From the NCBI RefSeq assembly GCF_003330845.1, contig NZ_CP026121.1:4445501-4509500 (forward strand): a stretch of 64,000 nucleotides of DNA, given 5' to 3'. The notes under the pieces were generated by a model. The model saw nothing but the letters and a program-made list of their open reading frames with translations, was not told the DNA's origin and searched no databases. Positions 1 through 8,658 of the stretch are shown one piece after another. Every line of letters begins with the position of its first letter. Positions within the stretch are counted from its first letter, which is position 1. Source of the DNA: Streptomyces sp. Go-475. Its GTDB lineage: Bacteria; Actinomycetota; Actinomycetes; Streptomycetales; Streptomycetaceae. The position numbers and the translations under genes are program-made.

Positions 1-394
1 GCACGGCCACCTCCCGGATCGGCATGTCAGCGTAGTAGTGGAGGAGGATCGGGACGCGCAGTCGCTCCGGCAGCGACCGCACGAGCAGCCGCACCGACGG
101 GTCGGCCTGCTCGGGGTGCGGGCGTACGGCGGCCTCCGAGGTGACGCGGTGCAGGACCCGGCGCTCGCGCTCCAGTTTGCGCCAGTGGTCCCGGACGAGG
201 TTGGCCGCGGTGACGTAGAGGAAGCCGCGGGGCTCCTCCACCTTCGTCCAGCGGGCCCAGAGACGGGTGAACGCCTCCGAGGCGATCTCGTGCGCCGTCT
301 CGTCGTCGTCGACGAGCCGGCGGCACCAGCCGGCCAGGCGCGGGTAGAGGGCGGCGAACAGCTCGGACGCGGCCTTCTCACGGGACCGTTTCAA
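1..394 (-). CDS. ECF RNA polymerase sigma factor, 3' end cut off by the window
   Basis: Extracytoplasmic-function sigma factor that would direct RNA polymerase to its own regulon. Only the first 131 or so residues are in the window. Region 2 is visible at about residues 17-80 (LYPRLAGWCRRLV, then FLYVTAANLVRDHW) and the start of region 4 at about 106-131 (LPERLRVPILLHYY); the recognition helix lies outside. The start is taken as a TTG that overlaps the sortase stop codon in a TTGA, which implies translational coupling. It is the third gene of a wall protein-sortase-sigma operon, and an ECF-type promoter upstream of that operon suggests autoregulation. No anti-sigma gene is visible in the window; it could lie beyond the left edge. 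Confidence 0.85.
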   Translation of the reverse strand, partial: MKRSREKAASELFAALYPRLAGWCRRLVDDDETAHEIASEAFTRLWARWTKVEEPRGFLYVTAANLVRDHWRKLERERRVLHRVTSEAAVRPHPEQADPSVRLLVRSLPERLRVPILLHYYADMPIREVAV

Positions 395-1041
395 CGCTCT
401 CCAGGGGTGGGGGACCCGGCGCCGCGCAGCGCGGCGGACACGATCACGTTGTCCGCGTAGCCGTCACCGGTCCGCGCTCCGCCGCACGTGATCAGCCGCA
501 GCTCCGGACGGTCCACGTTCCCGTAGACGTCGTCCGCCGGGAAGTCGTCCTTCGGGACCGTGCGGACGGCCGTGACGGCGAACTCCGGCGCCGTGCCGTT
601 CTCCAGGCGCGCCACGACGAGGTCGCCACGGCGCAGCCGGGCCAGGTGGCGGAAGACGCCGTCGCCGTACCGGCCGACCGTGACATGGCCGAGGATCACC
701 GACGGGCCGGTCCGGCCGGGCGGCGGCGAGTGCCGGTACCAGCCCGCCCGGTCGTCGGCCGTGACCGGCGGCACCTCCATCGTGCCGTCCTCGGCGAGCC
801 CCAGCCGGATCACCGGGGTGTCGACGCCGATCGCCGGGATCAGCAACCGGACCGGGACCGGTCGGGCCACGGAGCGCCTGCGTCCGGCCGCGACCGGCGG
901 CGGTGCCGTGCGGGAGGCGCCCCCGTCCGTCGCGGCGCCCCCGTCCGTCGCGGGGCCGCCGCCGCAGGCCGTCACCAGGGAGGCCAGGGCCCCGGCCGTG
1001 AACGCGCGCCTGGACACCGCGCGCCTGGAGAACGCGGTCAT
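391..1041 (-). CDS. Class F-like sortase with a lipobox-like N-terminus
   Basis: Sortase transpeptidase, 216 residues, which would cut sorting signals of secreted proteins and attach them to the cell wall outside the membrane. Catalytic residues are visible: His119 in ILGHVTVG, Cys186 in LRLITCGG and Arg190 just after it. This fits the class E/F sortases of actinobacteria. The N-terminus carries twin arginines (SRRAFTAG) followed by LVTAC, so Cys26 could be lipidated, instead of the usual uncleaved membrane helix. The ATG start overlaps the stop of the upstream wall-protein gene (ATGA), and its own stop overlaps the TTG of the sigma factor. The likely substrate is that upstream protein. Confidence 0.85.
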   Translation of the reverse strand: MTAFSRRAVSRRAFTAGALASLVTACGGGPATDGGAATDGGASRTAPPPVAAGRRRSVARPVPVRLLIPAIGVDTPVIRLGLAEDGTMEVPPVTADDRAGWYRHSPPPGRTGPSVILGHVTVGRYGDGVFRHLARLRRGDLVVARLENGTAPEFAVTAVRTVPKDDFPADDVYGNVDRPELRLITCGGARTGDGYADNVIVSAALRGAGSPTPGER

Positions 1042-1463
1042 GCCCCGGTGGCCCGGCGGCGGCGTACGACGAAGACCGTGCCGCCGCCGAGGGCGAGCAC
1101 CGCGGCGGCGCCCGCGCCGATCGCCGTGCCGCCGCTCCCCGACCCCTGGGACGCCGCCGCCACACCGGTGTCGGGCGCGCCGCTCGGCCGGACGGAGACC
1201 TGGTCCTCGGCCGGTGCCCGGGTCGGTTCGGCACTGGGCGCCGGACGGGCCGGTTCGGCACTGGGCGCCGGGGCCGTGCTCTCCGCCGGCCGGGTCGGTT
1301 CGGCGCTGGGCGCGGGTACGGCGCTCTCGGCCGGCCGGGCGGTGGGTGCCGCGGTCGCCGGGGCCGGGCTCGGGGCCGTCGTACCGCTCGCGACCGCGGG
1401 CCCCGTGCCCATCAGTACGGCGGTGCCCGTGAGGGCCAGGACGGTGAGGACGGTTCGGCGCAT
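1038..1463 (-). CDS. Small secreted Pro/Ala-rich protein with sortase-type sorting signal
   Basis: A 141-residue exported protein. It has a signal peptide (about residues 1-26, ending AVASG), a low-complexity stretch of repeated PAPSAEPTRP-like units at about 27-90, and a C-terminal sorting signal: APDTG at 96-100, a hydrophobic span at about 112-133 and RRRR at 134-137. The leucine of a canonical LPxTG is replaced by alanine. Overlap with the sortase gene by ATGA makes this its probable dedicated substrate. The repeats look like a wall-spanning stalk and no enzymatic domain is visible. Start: ATG about 40 bases downstream of an ECF-type promoter. Confidence 0.75.
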   Translation of the reverse strand: MRRTVLTVLALTGTAVLMGTGPAVASGTTAPSPAPATAAPTARPAESAVPAPSAEPTRPAESTAPAPSAEPARPAPSAEPTRAPAEDQVSVRPSGAPDTGVAAASQGSGSGGTAIGAGAAAVLALGGGTVFVVRRRRATGA

Positions 1464-1503
1464 GGAGTCGCACTCCCAGGTCGGGTGACAGGTCGTGCGA
1501 AGA

Positions 1504-1527
1504 GACGAGGCGGGGTCGCGGCAGGTT
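1504..1527 (-). promoter_or_regulatory. ECF-type promoter of the sortase operon
   Basis: On the minus strand the sequence reads AACC (1527-1524), exactly 16 bases, then CGTC (1507-1504). This matches the AAC-N16-CGTC pattern common for ECF sigma factors. It lies about 40 bases before the ATG of the wall-protein gene. As the operon ends with an ECF sigma gene, autoregulation is the simple reading. Confidence 0.6.
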
Positions 1528-1654
1528 GTAAAGAGCTGGCAAAGTCGCCCAGTGAATAATCCGTCGCGCCGGGGGGCGGGCGGCGCTAGCCTCCCCGCGT
1601 GACGACTCACTCTGTGAACAGATTGGGGGTCCCGTCCGCGCAAGGTGAGTGCTG

Positions 1655-3040
1655 ATGCTCACCGAGACCGCGAACGGGGAATCCCCGCGTACTGACGAAC
1701 CGCCCTCGCCGGAGCTGTTCTCTTCGGATCCGTTCTTCTGGCCGCGCGTGCGCGAGTTCGCCGTGCCGCCCGGCATGATCGAGACCGCGACCGCCCGGCG
1801 TCGTACCGGGGACTGGGCGGGTGCCTGCGCCGCCGCCAACATCGACGTCGACCTCCGGCCGCGTGCCGTGGCACGGCGGCACGGCACGGAGACCGCCGCC
1901 CTGCTCCGCGCCGACCTCCGCCACCTCGCCCCCGACCTGCTGCGCTGGCACATGCCGAGGATCGCCCCCGACGGGCTGCTGCGGCCCGGACTGACCCTCA
2001 CCCTGGCCCGGTACGACACGGCGGGCGCGGGGGAGCTGCACCTCGTGGTGCGGACCCCGCCGGCCTGGGCGGACGCCGGTCAGCGCATGAGCCTCGCGCT
2101 GTGGGACCCGTCCCGCACGGAACAGGCCGGCCGCGGCCACCCGCACCCCCGCCCCAGCCGGCGGTTCCGTCTCGACCTGCACCGCCACCTGTGGGACGCG
2201 CGCCGGGCCGGTGAACTGCGGGAGCGGTGCGGCGAGGGCCGTACCGACGGGGTCTCGGAGCTGTCCGGGCTGCTGCCGCGCGGGCACCGGTGTGCCGTCG
2301 ACCGGTGGGCGGCCGAGGCGGAGATCCTGCTGCGGGCCGAGGGGCGTCCGGGCGGCGGCCGGGTCGCGGTGCGGCTCGGCGCCCGCAACCGGCTGGTCCT
2401 GGACGTGTCCGACGGGGCCGCCGTCCCGTGCGGGCACACCGCCGGGCCAGCGCTGCCCGTCCTCCCCGACGCCGCGACCTGGGTGCTGCCCGACCTGGAG
2501 CTGCTCCGGGCCGGGGCGATCGACGCCGGACGGCTGCATCCGCTGGTCGCCTCGGCGCTCGGGGCGGAGCGGGCATCGGCCGGCTCGCCCCGGGCCGCGG
2601 AACGGGCGGGCGATCCGGGGCTGGTGGAGTGCCGGGGCGCCCGGCACCGGATCGGCCTGGTCGACGGCGTCCTGGCCGCGCTGGACCACGCCCCGGACGA
2701 GATCCGGCGGGAGGAGCTGCTGACCGCCCTGGGCGGTACCCCCCTGCCCTGCCTCCAGGCCATCGACCAGGCGCACCGCCGCCCCGACTGCCTCACCGGC
2801 GTCCGCGAACGCCTCCGGCACGGCGATGTCGCCGGTGCCCTGGCCGCCGTGGAGAGCCTGCTGGGCCCCGACGCGGTCATGCGCGGCGGCCCGTTGCGGG
2901 ACGCGCTGGAGACGGCGGCGCGGCGGCGGATCGCCCACGGGCTGTTCCGGGCGGGCCTGGACGGGCCCTCGCCCGGCAGCCTGCGCCCCTGGGACCGCCG
3001 CCGCTCCCGCGACCACGGCCCGCACCCGCGCCACATGTGA
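1655..3040 (+). CDS. Conserved hypothetical protein linked to MoxR/VWA genes
   Basis: A 461-residue soluble protein that I do not recognise. It is rich in Arg, Leu, Ala and Pro, with no signal peptide, no membrane segment and no clear catalytic motif. It precedes a MoxR-type ATPase and a VWA/metallopeptidase-like gene on the same strand (48 bases to the first, then an ATGA overlap), so it probably works with them. I chose the ATG at 1655 because AAGGTGAG at 1642-1649 is a well-placed ribosome site; a GTG at 1649 in the same frame would sit inside that site. It starts about 190 bases from the divergent sortase operon. Confidence 0.65.
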   Translation: MLTETANGESPRTDEPPSPELFSSDPFFWPRVREFAVPPGMIETATARRRTGDWAGACAAANIDVDLRPRAVARRHGTETAALLRADLRHLAPDLLRWHMPRIAPDGLLRPGLTLTLARYDTAGAGELHLVVRTPPAWADAGQRMSLALWDPSRTEQAGRGHPHPRPSRRFRLDLHRHLWDARRAGELRERCGEGRTDGVSELSGLLPRGHRCAVDRWAAEAEILLRAEGRPGGGRVAVRLGARNRLVLDVSDGAAVPCGHTAGPALPVLPDAATWVLPDLELLRAGAIDAGRLHPLVASALGAERASAGSPRAAERAGDPGLVECRGARHRIGLVDGVLAALDHAPDEIRREELLTALGGTPLPCLQAIDQAHRRPDCLTGVRERLRHGDVAGALAAVESLLGPDAVMRGGPLRDALETAARRRIAHGLFRAGLDGPSPGSLRPWDRRRSRDHGPHPRHM

Positions 3041-3088
3041 CCCGGGCCCTTTCCGGCCTCCTCCTCCTACACCCACAGGTGATCACCC

Positions 3089-4309
3089 ATGCCCATGAGC
3101 ACTCCCCTCTCCCGACTCGACGTCGCCGGTGACCTGCTGACCCTGCTCCGGGACACCACCACCGAACCCCGCCCCGACACCCAGCTGGAGGCGTTGACCC
3201 TCGCCGTGGCCGCCGACCTGCCCGTGCTGCTGTGGGGCGAGCCCGGCATCGGCAAGACCGCGGCCCTCACCCAGCTCGCGACCGCCCTGGACCTGCCGCT
3301 GACCACGGTGATCGCGAGCGTGCACGAGCCGTCCGACTTCTCCGGGCTGCCGATCGTCGGCGACGACCCCGCCGCGCAGGGCGTCCCCATGGCCCCGCCG
3401 GACTGGGCCGTACGGCTGGTGCGGGCCGGGCGGGGGCTGCTGTTCCTCGACGAACTGTCCACCGCGCCGCCCGCCGTCCAGGCCGCCCTGCTCCGGCTCG
3501 TGCTGGAGCGGCGGATCGGGGCGCTGCGGCTGCCGCCCGGGGTGCGGATCGTGGCCGCCGCCAACCCGCGCTCCTCGGCCGCCGACGGCTGGGAACTGAG
3601 CCCGCCGCTCGCCAACCGCTTCGTCCACCTCCAGTGGACCCACGACGCCGAGGTCGTCGTCCGCGGCCTCGGCGGGATCTGGCCGACGGCGACCCTGCCG
3701 TTGCTCGACCCGCACAAGCTCCCGGAGGCCGTGGACTTCGCCCGCCGGGCCGTGTGCGGGCTGCTCACCGCGCGTCCCGGGCTCGTGCACCGGCTGCCCT
3801 CCGGGGAGGCCCGCCGGGGCGGGGCCTGGCCGTCCCCGCGCAGCTGGGAGATGACGCTGCACCTGATCGCCTTCGCGACCGCGGCCGGTTCGTCACGGGA
3901 CGTGCTCTCCCTCCTGGTTCGGGGCACCGTCGGCGACGGCCCCGGCCTGGAACTGCTGGCGAGCCTGGACCGGATGGACCTCCCCGACCCGGAGACGCTG
4001 CTGGCCGACCCGGGCGGCGCGGAGCTGCCGCAGCGGGGCGATCTGCGCCAGGCCGCGCTGGACGCCGTCGTGGCCGCGGTCCGCGCCCGCCCGGAGCGGT
4101 CCCGCTGGGACGCGGCGTGGGCGCTCCTGGTCAGGGCGGTGGAGACCGGCCCCCCGGACGTGGTCGTCGTCCCCGCGACCACCCTCGCCGCACTGCGCCG
4201 CGAGGACTGGGACGTACCGGCGTCCATCGAGCGCCTCGCCGGGGTGGTGTCCCTGTCCCGGCGGGCGGACCACGCCGCGGCCCGCGGCACGGCGAAGGCG
4301 GGCCGATGA
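3089..4309 (+). CDS. MoxR-family AAA+ ATPase
   Basis: AAA+ ATPase of the MoxR group, 406 residues, expected to act as a chaperone that remodels or activates partner proteins, typically VWA proteins. Walker A is GEPGIGKT at 50-57, Walker B LLFLDE at 117-122 and sensor 1 AANP at 157-160. The C-terminal part carries the helical lid. Its TGA overlaps the ATG of the next gene (ATGA), which encodes a VWA/metallopeptidase-like protein; MoxR plus VWA is a well-known pairing. The ATG at 3095 is an equally possible start. Confidence 0.88.
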   Translation: MPMSTPLSRLDVAGDLLTLLRDTTTEPRPDTQLEALTLAVAADLPVLLWGEPGIGKTAALTQLATALDLPLTTVIASVHEPSDFSGLPIVGDDPAAQGVPMAPPDWAVRLVRAGRGLLFLDELSTAPPAVQAALLRLVLERRIGALRLPPGVRIVAAANPRSSAADGWELSPPLANRFVHLQWTHDAEVVVRGLGGIWPTATLPLLDPHKLPEAVDFARRAVCGLLTARPGLVHRLPSGEARRGGAWPSPRSWEMTLHLIAFATAAGSSRDVLSLLVRGTVGDGPGLELLASLDRMDLPDPETLLADPGGAELPQRGDLRQAALDAVVAAVRARPERSRWDAAWALLVRAVETGPPDVVVVPATTLAALRREDWDVPASIERLAGVVSLSRRADHAAARGTAKAGR

Positions 4310-5559
4310 CGACGGCGGAGACCGGCACGACCGGGGCCCTCGACCGCGGCAAGCTCTTCGCCGCCCGCCTGCACGCCGCCCGGGCGCGCCCCTACCTGGC
4401 GACGGCCCTGTTCGCCCTGCACGTCGTCGAGTCGCGGCGGGTGCCCACGATGGGCGTCGACCGGCACTGGCGCTGCTACGTCTCACCGGTGTTCGTCGAC
4501 CGCACGCCCGTCGAGGAACTGGCCGGCGTGTGGGTGCACGAGGTCTCCCACCTCCTGCGCGACCACCACGGACGCAGCGACCGCGTCGCCCGGGAGCGCG
4601 AGCTGCACGGCCCGGGGGAGCGGCTGCGGATGAACATCGCCGCCGACTTCGAGATCAACGACGACGTCTACGGCGACGGCCTCGCCCGCCCCGAGGGAGC
4701 CGTCGAGCCGGGCCTGCTGGGCCTGTCCGAGGGCGAGTTGATGGAGGACTACCTCCGGCAGTTCAGCATCGGCCCGCGTATGGAGGACCTGGCCTGGCTG
4801 GACTGCGGCAGCGGCGCCGACGGCCTGGACCGGGAGTGGGAGCTGGGCCCGGACGGCGCGCACGGCCTGAGCGAGCAGGAGCGGGACGCGGTCCGCTTCC
4901 GGGTGGCGCAGGGCATCACGGGCCGACCCGGCAGCGCCCCGCAGGGCTGGCGCCGCTGGGCCGAGGAGGCCTTCCACCCGCCCCAGCCGTGGCGGGAACT
5001 GCTGGGCGCGGCGGTCCGCTCGGCGGCGTCCGGCCCCGGCGCGGGCGAGGACTACACCTACGGCCGCCCGGCCCGCCGCTCCACCGCCGTACCCGGCACG
5101 GTCCTCCCCAGCCTGCGCCGCCGCCCGCCCCGCGTCTCCGTCATCATCGACACCTCCGGCTCGGTCAGCGACGCCGAACTCGGCAGCGCGCTCCTCGAAG
5201 TCGCCGCCATCGCCCGGGCCGTGGGCGGCCGCCGCGACCTGGTCACCGTGGTGCCCTGCGACGCCTCGGCGGGATTCGCGCGCCGCCTGTGCCGCGCCGA
5301 GGGCATCCCGCTGACGGGCGGCGGCGGCACGGACCTGCGCGCCGGCTTCACCCGCGCACTGCGCTCCCGCCCGGCCCCGGACGTCATCGTGGCCCTCACC
5401 GACGGCCAGACCCCCTGGCCGTCCACCCGCCCGCCCTGCCGGACGGTGGTGGGCCTGTTCCCCCGCCGCCGCACAGGCCACTCCTACGACGAGTCCGATC
5501 CCGAGTACGTCCCCGACACGCCACCGCCGTGGGCCCGCGTGGTGGACATCGGCTCATGA
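4306..5559 (+). CDS. VWA-like protein with HExxH metallopeptidase-like domain (DUF2201 type)
   Basis: A 417-residue cytoplasmic protein with two parts. The N-terminal half has a zinc-peptidase motif, HEVSH at 78-82. The C-terminal third is a von Willebrand A domain with the MIDAS motif DTSGS at 282-286 and later TDG, a metal-binding protein-interaction fold. This arrangement is that of the DUF2201 (VWA-like) family. It starts inside the stop of the MoxR gene (ATGA), so the two are translated together and probably form a MoxR-VWA complex; the unknown protein at 1655 may be the third partner. The substrate is unknown. Confidence 0.82.
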   Translation: MTTAETGTTGALDRGKLFAARLHAARARPYLATALFALHVVESRRVPTMGVDRHWRCYVSPVFVDRTPVEELAGVWVHEVSHLLRDHHGRSDRVARERELHGPGERLRMNIAADFEINDDVYGDGLARPEGAVEPGLLGLSEGELMEDYLRQFSIGPRMEDLAWLDCGSGADGLDREWELGPDGAHGLSEQERDAVRFRVAQGITGRPGSAPQGWRRWAEEAFHPPQPWRELLGAAVRSAASGPGAGEDYTYGRPARRSTAVPGTVLPSLRRRPPRVSVIIDTSGSVSDAELGSALLEVAAIARAVGGRRDLVTVVPCDASAGFARRLCRAEGIPLTGGGGTDLRAGFTRALRSRPAPDVIVALTDGQTPWPSTRPPCRTVVGLFPRRRTGHSYDESDPEYVPDTPPPWARVVDIGS

Positions 5560-6515
5560 CGCTCATGCCGCCCCACGGCCTGTGCAGCAGCCCCCGTTCC
5601 ATCGCCACCACCACCGCCCGCGTGCGGTCGTCGACGTCGAGTTCGGCGAACAGGCGGAGCAGGTGGGTCTTCACCGTGGCCTCGGCGATGACCAGGCGGC
5701 GGCCGATCTCGGCGTCGGTGAGGCCGTCCGCGACCGCGTCGAGGACGTCCGCCTCGCGGGCCCAGAGCGGGATCTGCGCGGGCTGGCGCATGCGGGCGAC
5801 CAGGCGTTCGGCGACCCGGGGGGCGGCACGGCCTCGCCGCGTGCCGCCGCGCGGATCGCGTCGGCCAACCGCTCCCGGGTGGTGTTCTTGAGGAGGTAGC
5901 CGATCGCCCCCGCCGCCACCGCGCGCTCGATCTCCGCGTCGGTGTCGTAGGTGGTCAGGATCAGGACCCGGGTGCGGGGGAAGCGCGGCACGATCTCGGT
6001 CGTCGTGGCGATTCCGTCCAGCTCCGCCAGCCGCTTGCGCATGCCGTCCAGGCCGAAGCCCGCCGACTCCTCCAGCACGTCGGCCAGGGACTCCTGGGCG
6101 CAGCGCAGCAGCGCGGTCCGGGTCTGCTGGTCGCACTCCAGGTCGGCGAGGTCGGCGTCGACGGTGAGGCCGGTGTCCTCGGTGAAGCGGTCCAGGACCC
6201 GGCGCAGGGTCCGGGCCACCGGGGCGAGCCGACCAGCTCGCGGGCCGGCGGGGTTCTCCCGCGCGGTGGACTCGATCGACCGCAACTGCTGGGCGCTGCG
6301 CGCAGTTTCGAAGGCGAGGCCCGCCCGGGCCGCCTCGGCCAGCACGATGATCGAGGCGTAACCCCGCGCGAGGGTGTCGTGGATCTCGCGGGCCATGCGC
6401 TCCCGCTCGTCCGCCGCGCCCTGGCGCTGGTGGGCCTGCGACAACTCCGCCCGCGCCTGCACCAGTTCGGAGATCAGCCGGGTCCGCTCGACGCTGTCGA
6501 GGCCCTGGGGACAAC
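5556..6515 (-). pseudogene. Collapsed histidine kinase plus LuxR-type response regulator
   Basis: Remains of a two-component pair fused and broken. From 6515 downward the frame gives a kinase linker, the H-box (AREIHDTLARGYASI) and the N-box start (CAQESLADV), then jumps to the G-box end (FGLDGMRKRLAELDG) with the nucleotide-binding middle missing. It runs straight into the second half of a receiver domain (TRVLILTTYDTDAEIERAV, then GYLLK), so the phospho-acceptor region is also gone. Near 5825 the frame shifts and the LuxR helix-turn-helix follows in another frame (TDAEIGRRLVIAEATVKTH). The kinase membrane part is missing too. At least three deletions or shifts make function very unlikely. 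Confidence 0.8.
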
Positions 6516-6529
6516 CCCCGTCCTGCGGA

Positions 6530-8515
6530 TCAGCTCGGCGTCAGGACGACCGCCTGGCCGCCCGCCGGGGCCATGGCCACGTCGAGCGTGTCGGCGGCGG
6601 TGACGGTGCGGGTGCCGACCACGACCGGCGTCTGGTACGGCTTCGCGCCCGGGGTGCCGTCGGCGTAGACCGTCGCCGTGTACGTGCCGCTGCCGAGGAA
6701 GGACAGGGGCAGGGAGAGGGTGCGGGAGGACTCGTTCGTCATCGCGCCGAGGTACCAGTCGGAGCCGCTGCGGCGGGCCACCGCGATGTACTCGCCGATC
6801 GATCCGGCCAGGGCGCGGCTCTCGTCCCAGGTCACCGGGACGGCGTTGAACCAGGGCAGCCCGGGCCAGGCGGCCGGGTTGCCGTACTTGGACGGCTTGT
6901 CGTACCAGAACAGGAAGTTGAGCGGCTGGTAGTACACCGCGGCCATCGCCATCTGGTGGGCGTTGGTCGTCTTGTCGCGGGACTGGCCGTAGCAGATCGT
7001 GTAGTCCATCGGGCCGCCGATGTTGCGGGCGAAGGGCAGCGTCACGTTGTGCGCGGCCGTCGGGAACTGCTCGTTGCCGCGCACGCCCTCCAGGCTGATC
7101 CAGTTCGGGTAGGTCCGCTCGTAGCCGAACGGCCGGACGTCGTCGTGCATGTCGATCAGCAGCTCGTACTTCGCCGCCGTCCTCGCCCAGTCGACGATCC
7201 GGTTGGTCATCGACTGTGTGCCGTCGTTGATGAACCCGAGCTTGACGCCGCGCACGCCCCAGCCCTTGTACAGGCCGAACAGCGAGTCCGCGTCGGTCAG
7301 CGCGAGCCGGTTGACGTAGAGGAAGACGCCGATGCCCTTGCTCGTGGCGTACGAGATGACGGAGGGGAGGTCGATCGCGGGGATCGGCTTCGTGGCGTCG
7401 GGGGTGGTGAACTCCGGGCCGTACCAGCCGGCGTCGTACTCGATGTACTCCAGGCCCCGGGCCACCGCGAAGTCCACGCCCTGGAGGCCGGCGGCGGTCG
7501 AGAGCTCGCAGCGGAAGACCTTGCCCGGCCTGATCCACGAGGTGTCGGACAGGGCGTTCGGCGGGGCCAGGTTGAGCACCAGTTCGGCGTTGTCGACGAG
7601 TTCGGCGTGCGTGGCGCCGACGACCACCGCGCGCCACGGCGTGGCGAAGGGGGCGGCGACGGTGGACGTCGTCTCGACCGGGCCGGTGCCGCGGGCGGTG
7701 TGCTCCATGAGGAAGGCGGCGAGGGTGTTCGGCTCGCCGGGGACGGAACTCAGCATCAGCCGGGGGTAGTCGACCCGGGCGGACTCGCAGACGCAGGCGA
7801 TGAGACCGTCGCCGAGCGTCGCCGTCAGCGGCAGGTCGGTCAGCGGGCCGTTGTCCGTGGTGGAGGTGCCGGTGACGGGTATGGCACCCGGCGCCACCGG
7901 CTCGTAGGCGTTCTCGTCGCGGGCGCTGTAGACGGTCGTGCCGTCGGGGAAGGCGAACGACGTCAGCTCGTCGGCGATGGTCGCGGTGCCCTCGTCGAGG
8001 AGGAGGTACCGGAGGGCGACGCCCGTCCTGTACGCCCGGACCTGCACGCCGAAGCGGATGCCCGTGGCCCGGTCCTGGAGGTCCCAGCGCTGCTCCTGGT
8101 AGTGGTCGGTGACGGTCGCGTTGCGGCCGTAGACCGGGGTCCAGGTGGTGCGCCGGGTGCGGTGGCGCCGGCCGGTCACCCTGACGTCGTCGCCGAGGAC
8201 CGTGCCGTCGCCGAGCCGCAGGCCGAGGGCGGAGTCGTCGAGCACCGTCCTGCCGCCGCGCCGAGCCGACCAGCGCAGGGCGCCCCCGAGGAGGGAGAGG
8301 GTGACGGAGGTGCCGCCCATGCGGGCGGTGACGCTCTCCGCACGGCCGCCGTCGCCGGCGTGGGCGGGCCCGGCCGCGGTGAGGCCCGCGGCGGCCAGCC
8401 CGGCGGTGACGGCGGCGCCCTTCAGCACCGTGCGCCGGGAGGCCGGGGCCGGACCCGCGGCCGCTCTGCCCGGCGTGGGCGCTTCCTGCGCTCGTGACCC
8501 TCTGGTCGGGCTCAT
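6530..8515 (-). CDS. Secreted glycoside hydrolase family 97 protein (alpha-glucosidase/alpha-galactosidase type)
   Basis: A 661-residue secreted glycosidase expected to cleave terminal alpha-glucosides or alpha-galactosides outside the cell. A Tat-type signal is visible (SRRTVLKG at about 28-35, then a hydrophobic stretch ending GPAHA). The middle shows the GH97 barrel signature MHDDVRPFGYERTYPN followed by EGVRGNE. One oddity: the strand that usually reads VDF is KLGF here. Start: ATG at 8515 behind GAGAGGGG; the GTG at 8518 is also possible. An 18-base LacI-type operator lies at 8540-8557, so sugar-dependent repression is likely; the repressor could be the LacI gene at 17201 or one outside the window. 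Confidence 0.82.
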   Translation of the reverse strand: MSPTRGSRAQEAPTPGRAAAGPAPASRRTVLKGAAVTAGLAAAGLTAAGPAHAGDGGRAESVTARMGGTSVTLSLLGGALRWSARRGGRTVLDDSALGLRLGDGTVLGDDVRVTGRRHRTRRTTWTPVYGRNATVTDHYQEQRWDLQDRATGIRFGVQVRAYRTGVALRYLLLDEGTATIADELTSFAFPDGTTVYSARDENAYEPVAPGAIPVTGTSTTDNGPLTDLPLTATLGDGLIACVCESARVDYPRLMLSSVPGEPNTLAAFLMEHTARGTGPVETTSTVAAPFATPWRAVVVGATHAELVDNAELVLNLAPPNALSDTSWIRPGKVFRCELSTAAGLQGVDFAVARGLEYIEYDAGWYGPEFTTPDATKPIPAIDLPSVISYATSKGIGVFLYVNRLALTDADSLFGLYKGWGVRGVKLGFINDGTQSMTNRIVDWARTAAKYELLIDMHDDVRPFGYERTYPNWISLEGVRGNEQFPTAAHNVTLPFARNIGGPMDYTICYGQSRDKTTNAHQMAMAAVYYQPLNFLFWYDKPSKYGNPAAWPGLPWFNAVPVTWDESRALAGSIGEYIAVARRSGSDWYLGAMTNESSRTLSLPLSFLGSGTYTATVYADGTPGAKPYQTPVVVGTRTVTAADTLDVAMAPAGGQAVVLTPS

Positions 8516-8539
8516 CACGGGACCCCTCTCGGCAAACAG

Positions 8540-8557
8540 GTAGTAAACGGTTTCTAC
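8540..8557. promoter_or_regulatory. LacI-family-like operator upstream of the GH97 gene
   Basis: GTAGTAAACGGTTTCTAC is an inverted repeat with a CG centre and one mismatched pair, the form bound by LacI/GalR-type repressors. It lies 25 bases upstream of the GH97 start, where it could block transcription. Confidence 0.6.
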
Positions 8558-8598
8558 CGCGTGTCAGTTGTAGGGCCTGCCACAAGAGGGGGTCAAGA

Positions 8599-8649
8599 CC
8601 CCGGAACCCCGGACTCCCCGTGCGGTACGGGGAGTCCGGGGTTCCGGGG
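8599..8649 (-). terminator. Strong hairpin terminator after the secreted peptidase gene
   Basis: Two perfectly complementary 23-base arms (8599-8621 and 8627-8649) with a 5-base loop lie 9 bases beyond the stop of the gene ending at 8659. It separates that gene from the GH97 gene downstream. There is no U-tract, as is usual in Streptomyces. Confidence 0.75.
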
Positions 8650-8658
8650 CGGAGCGGG

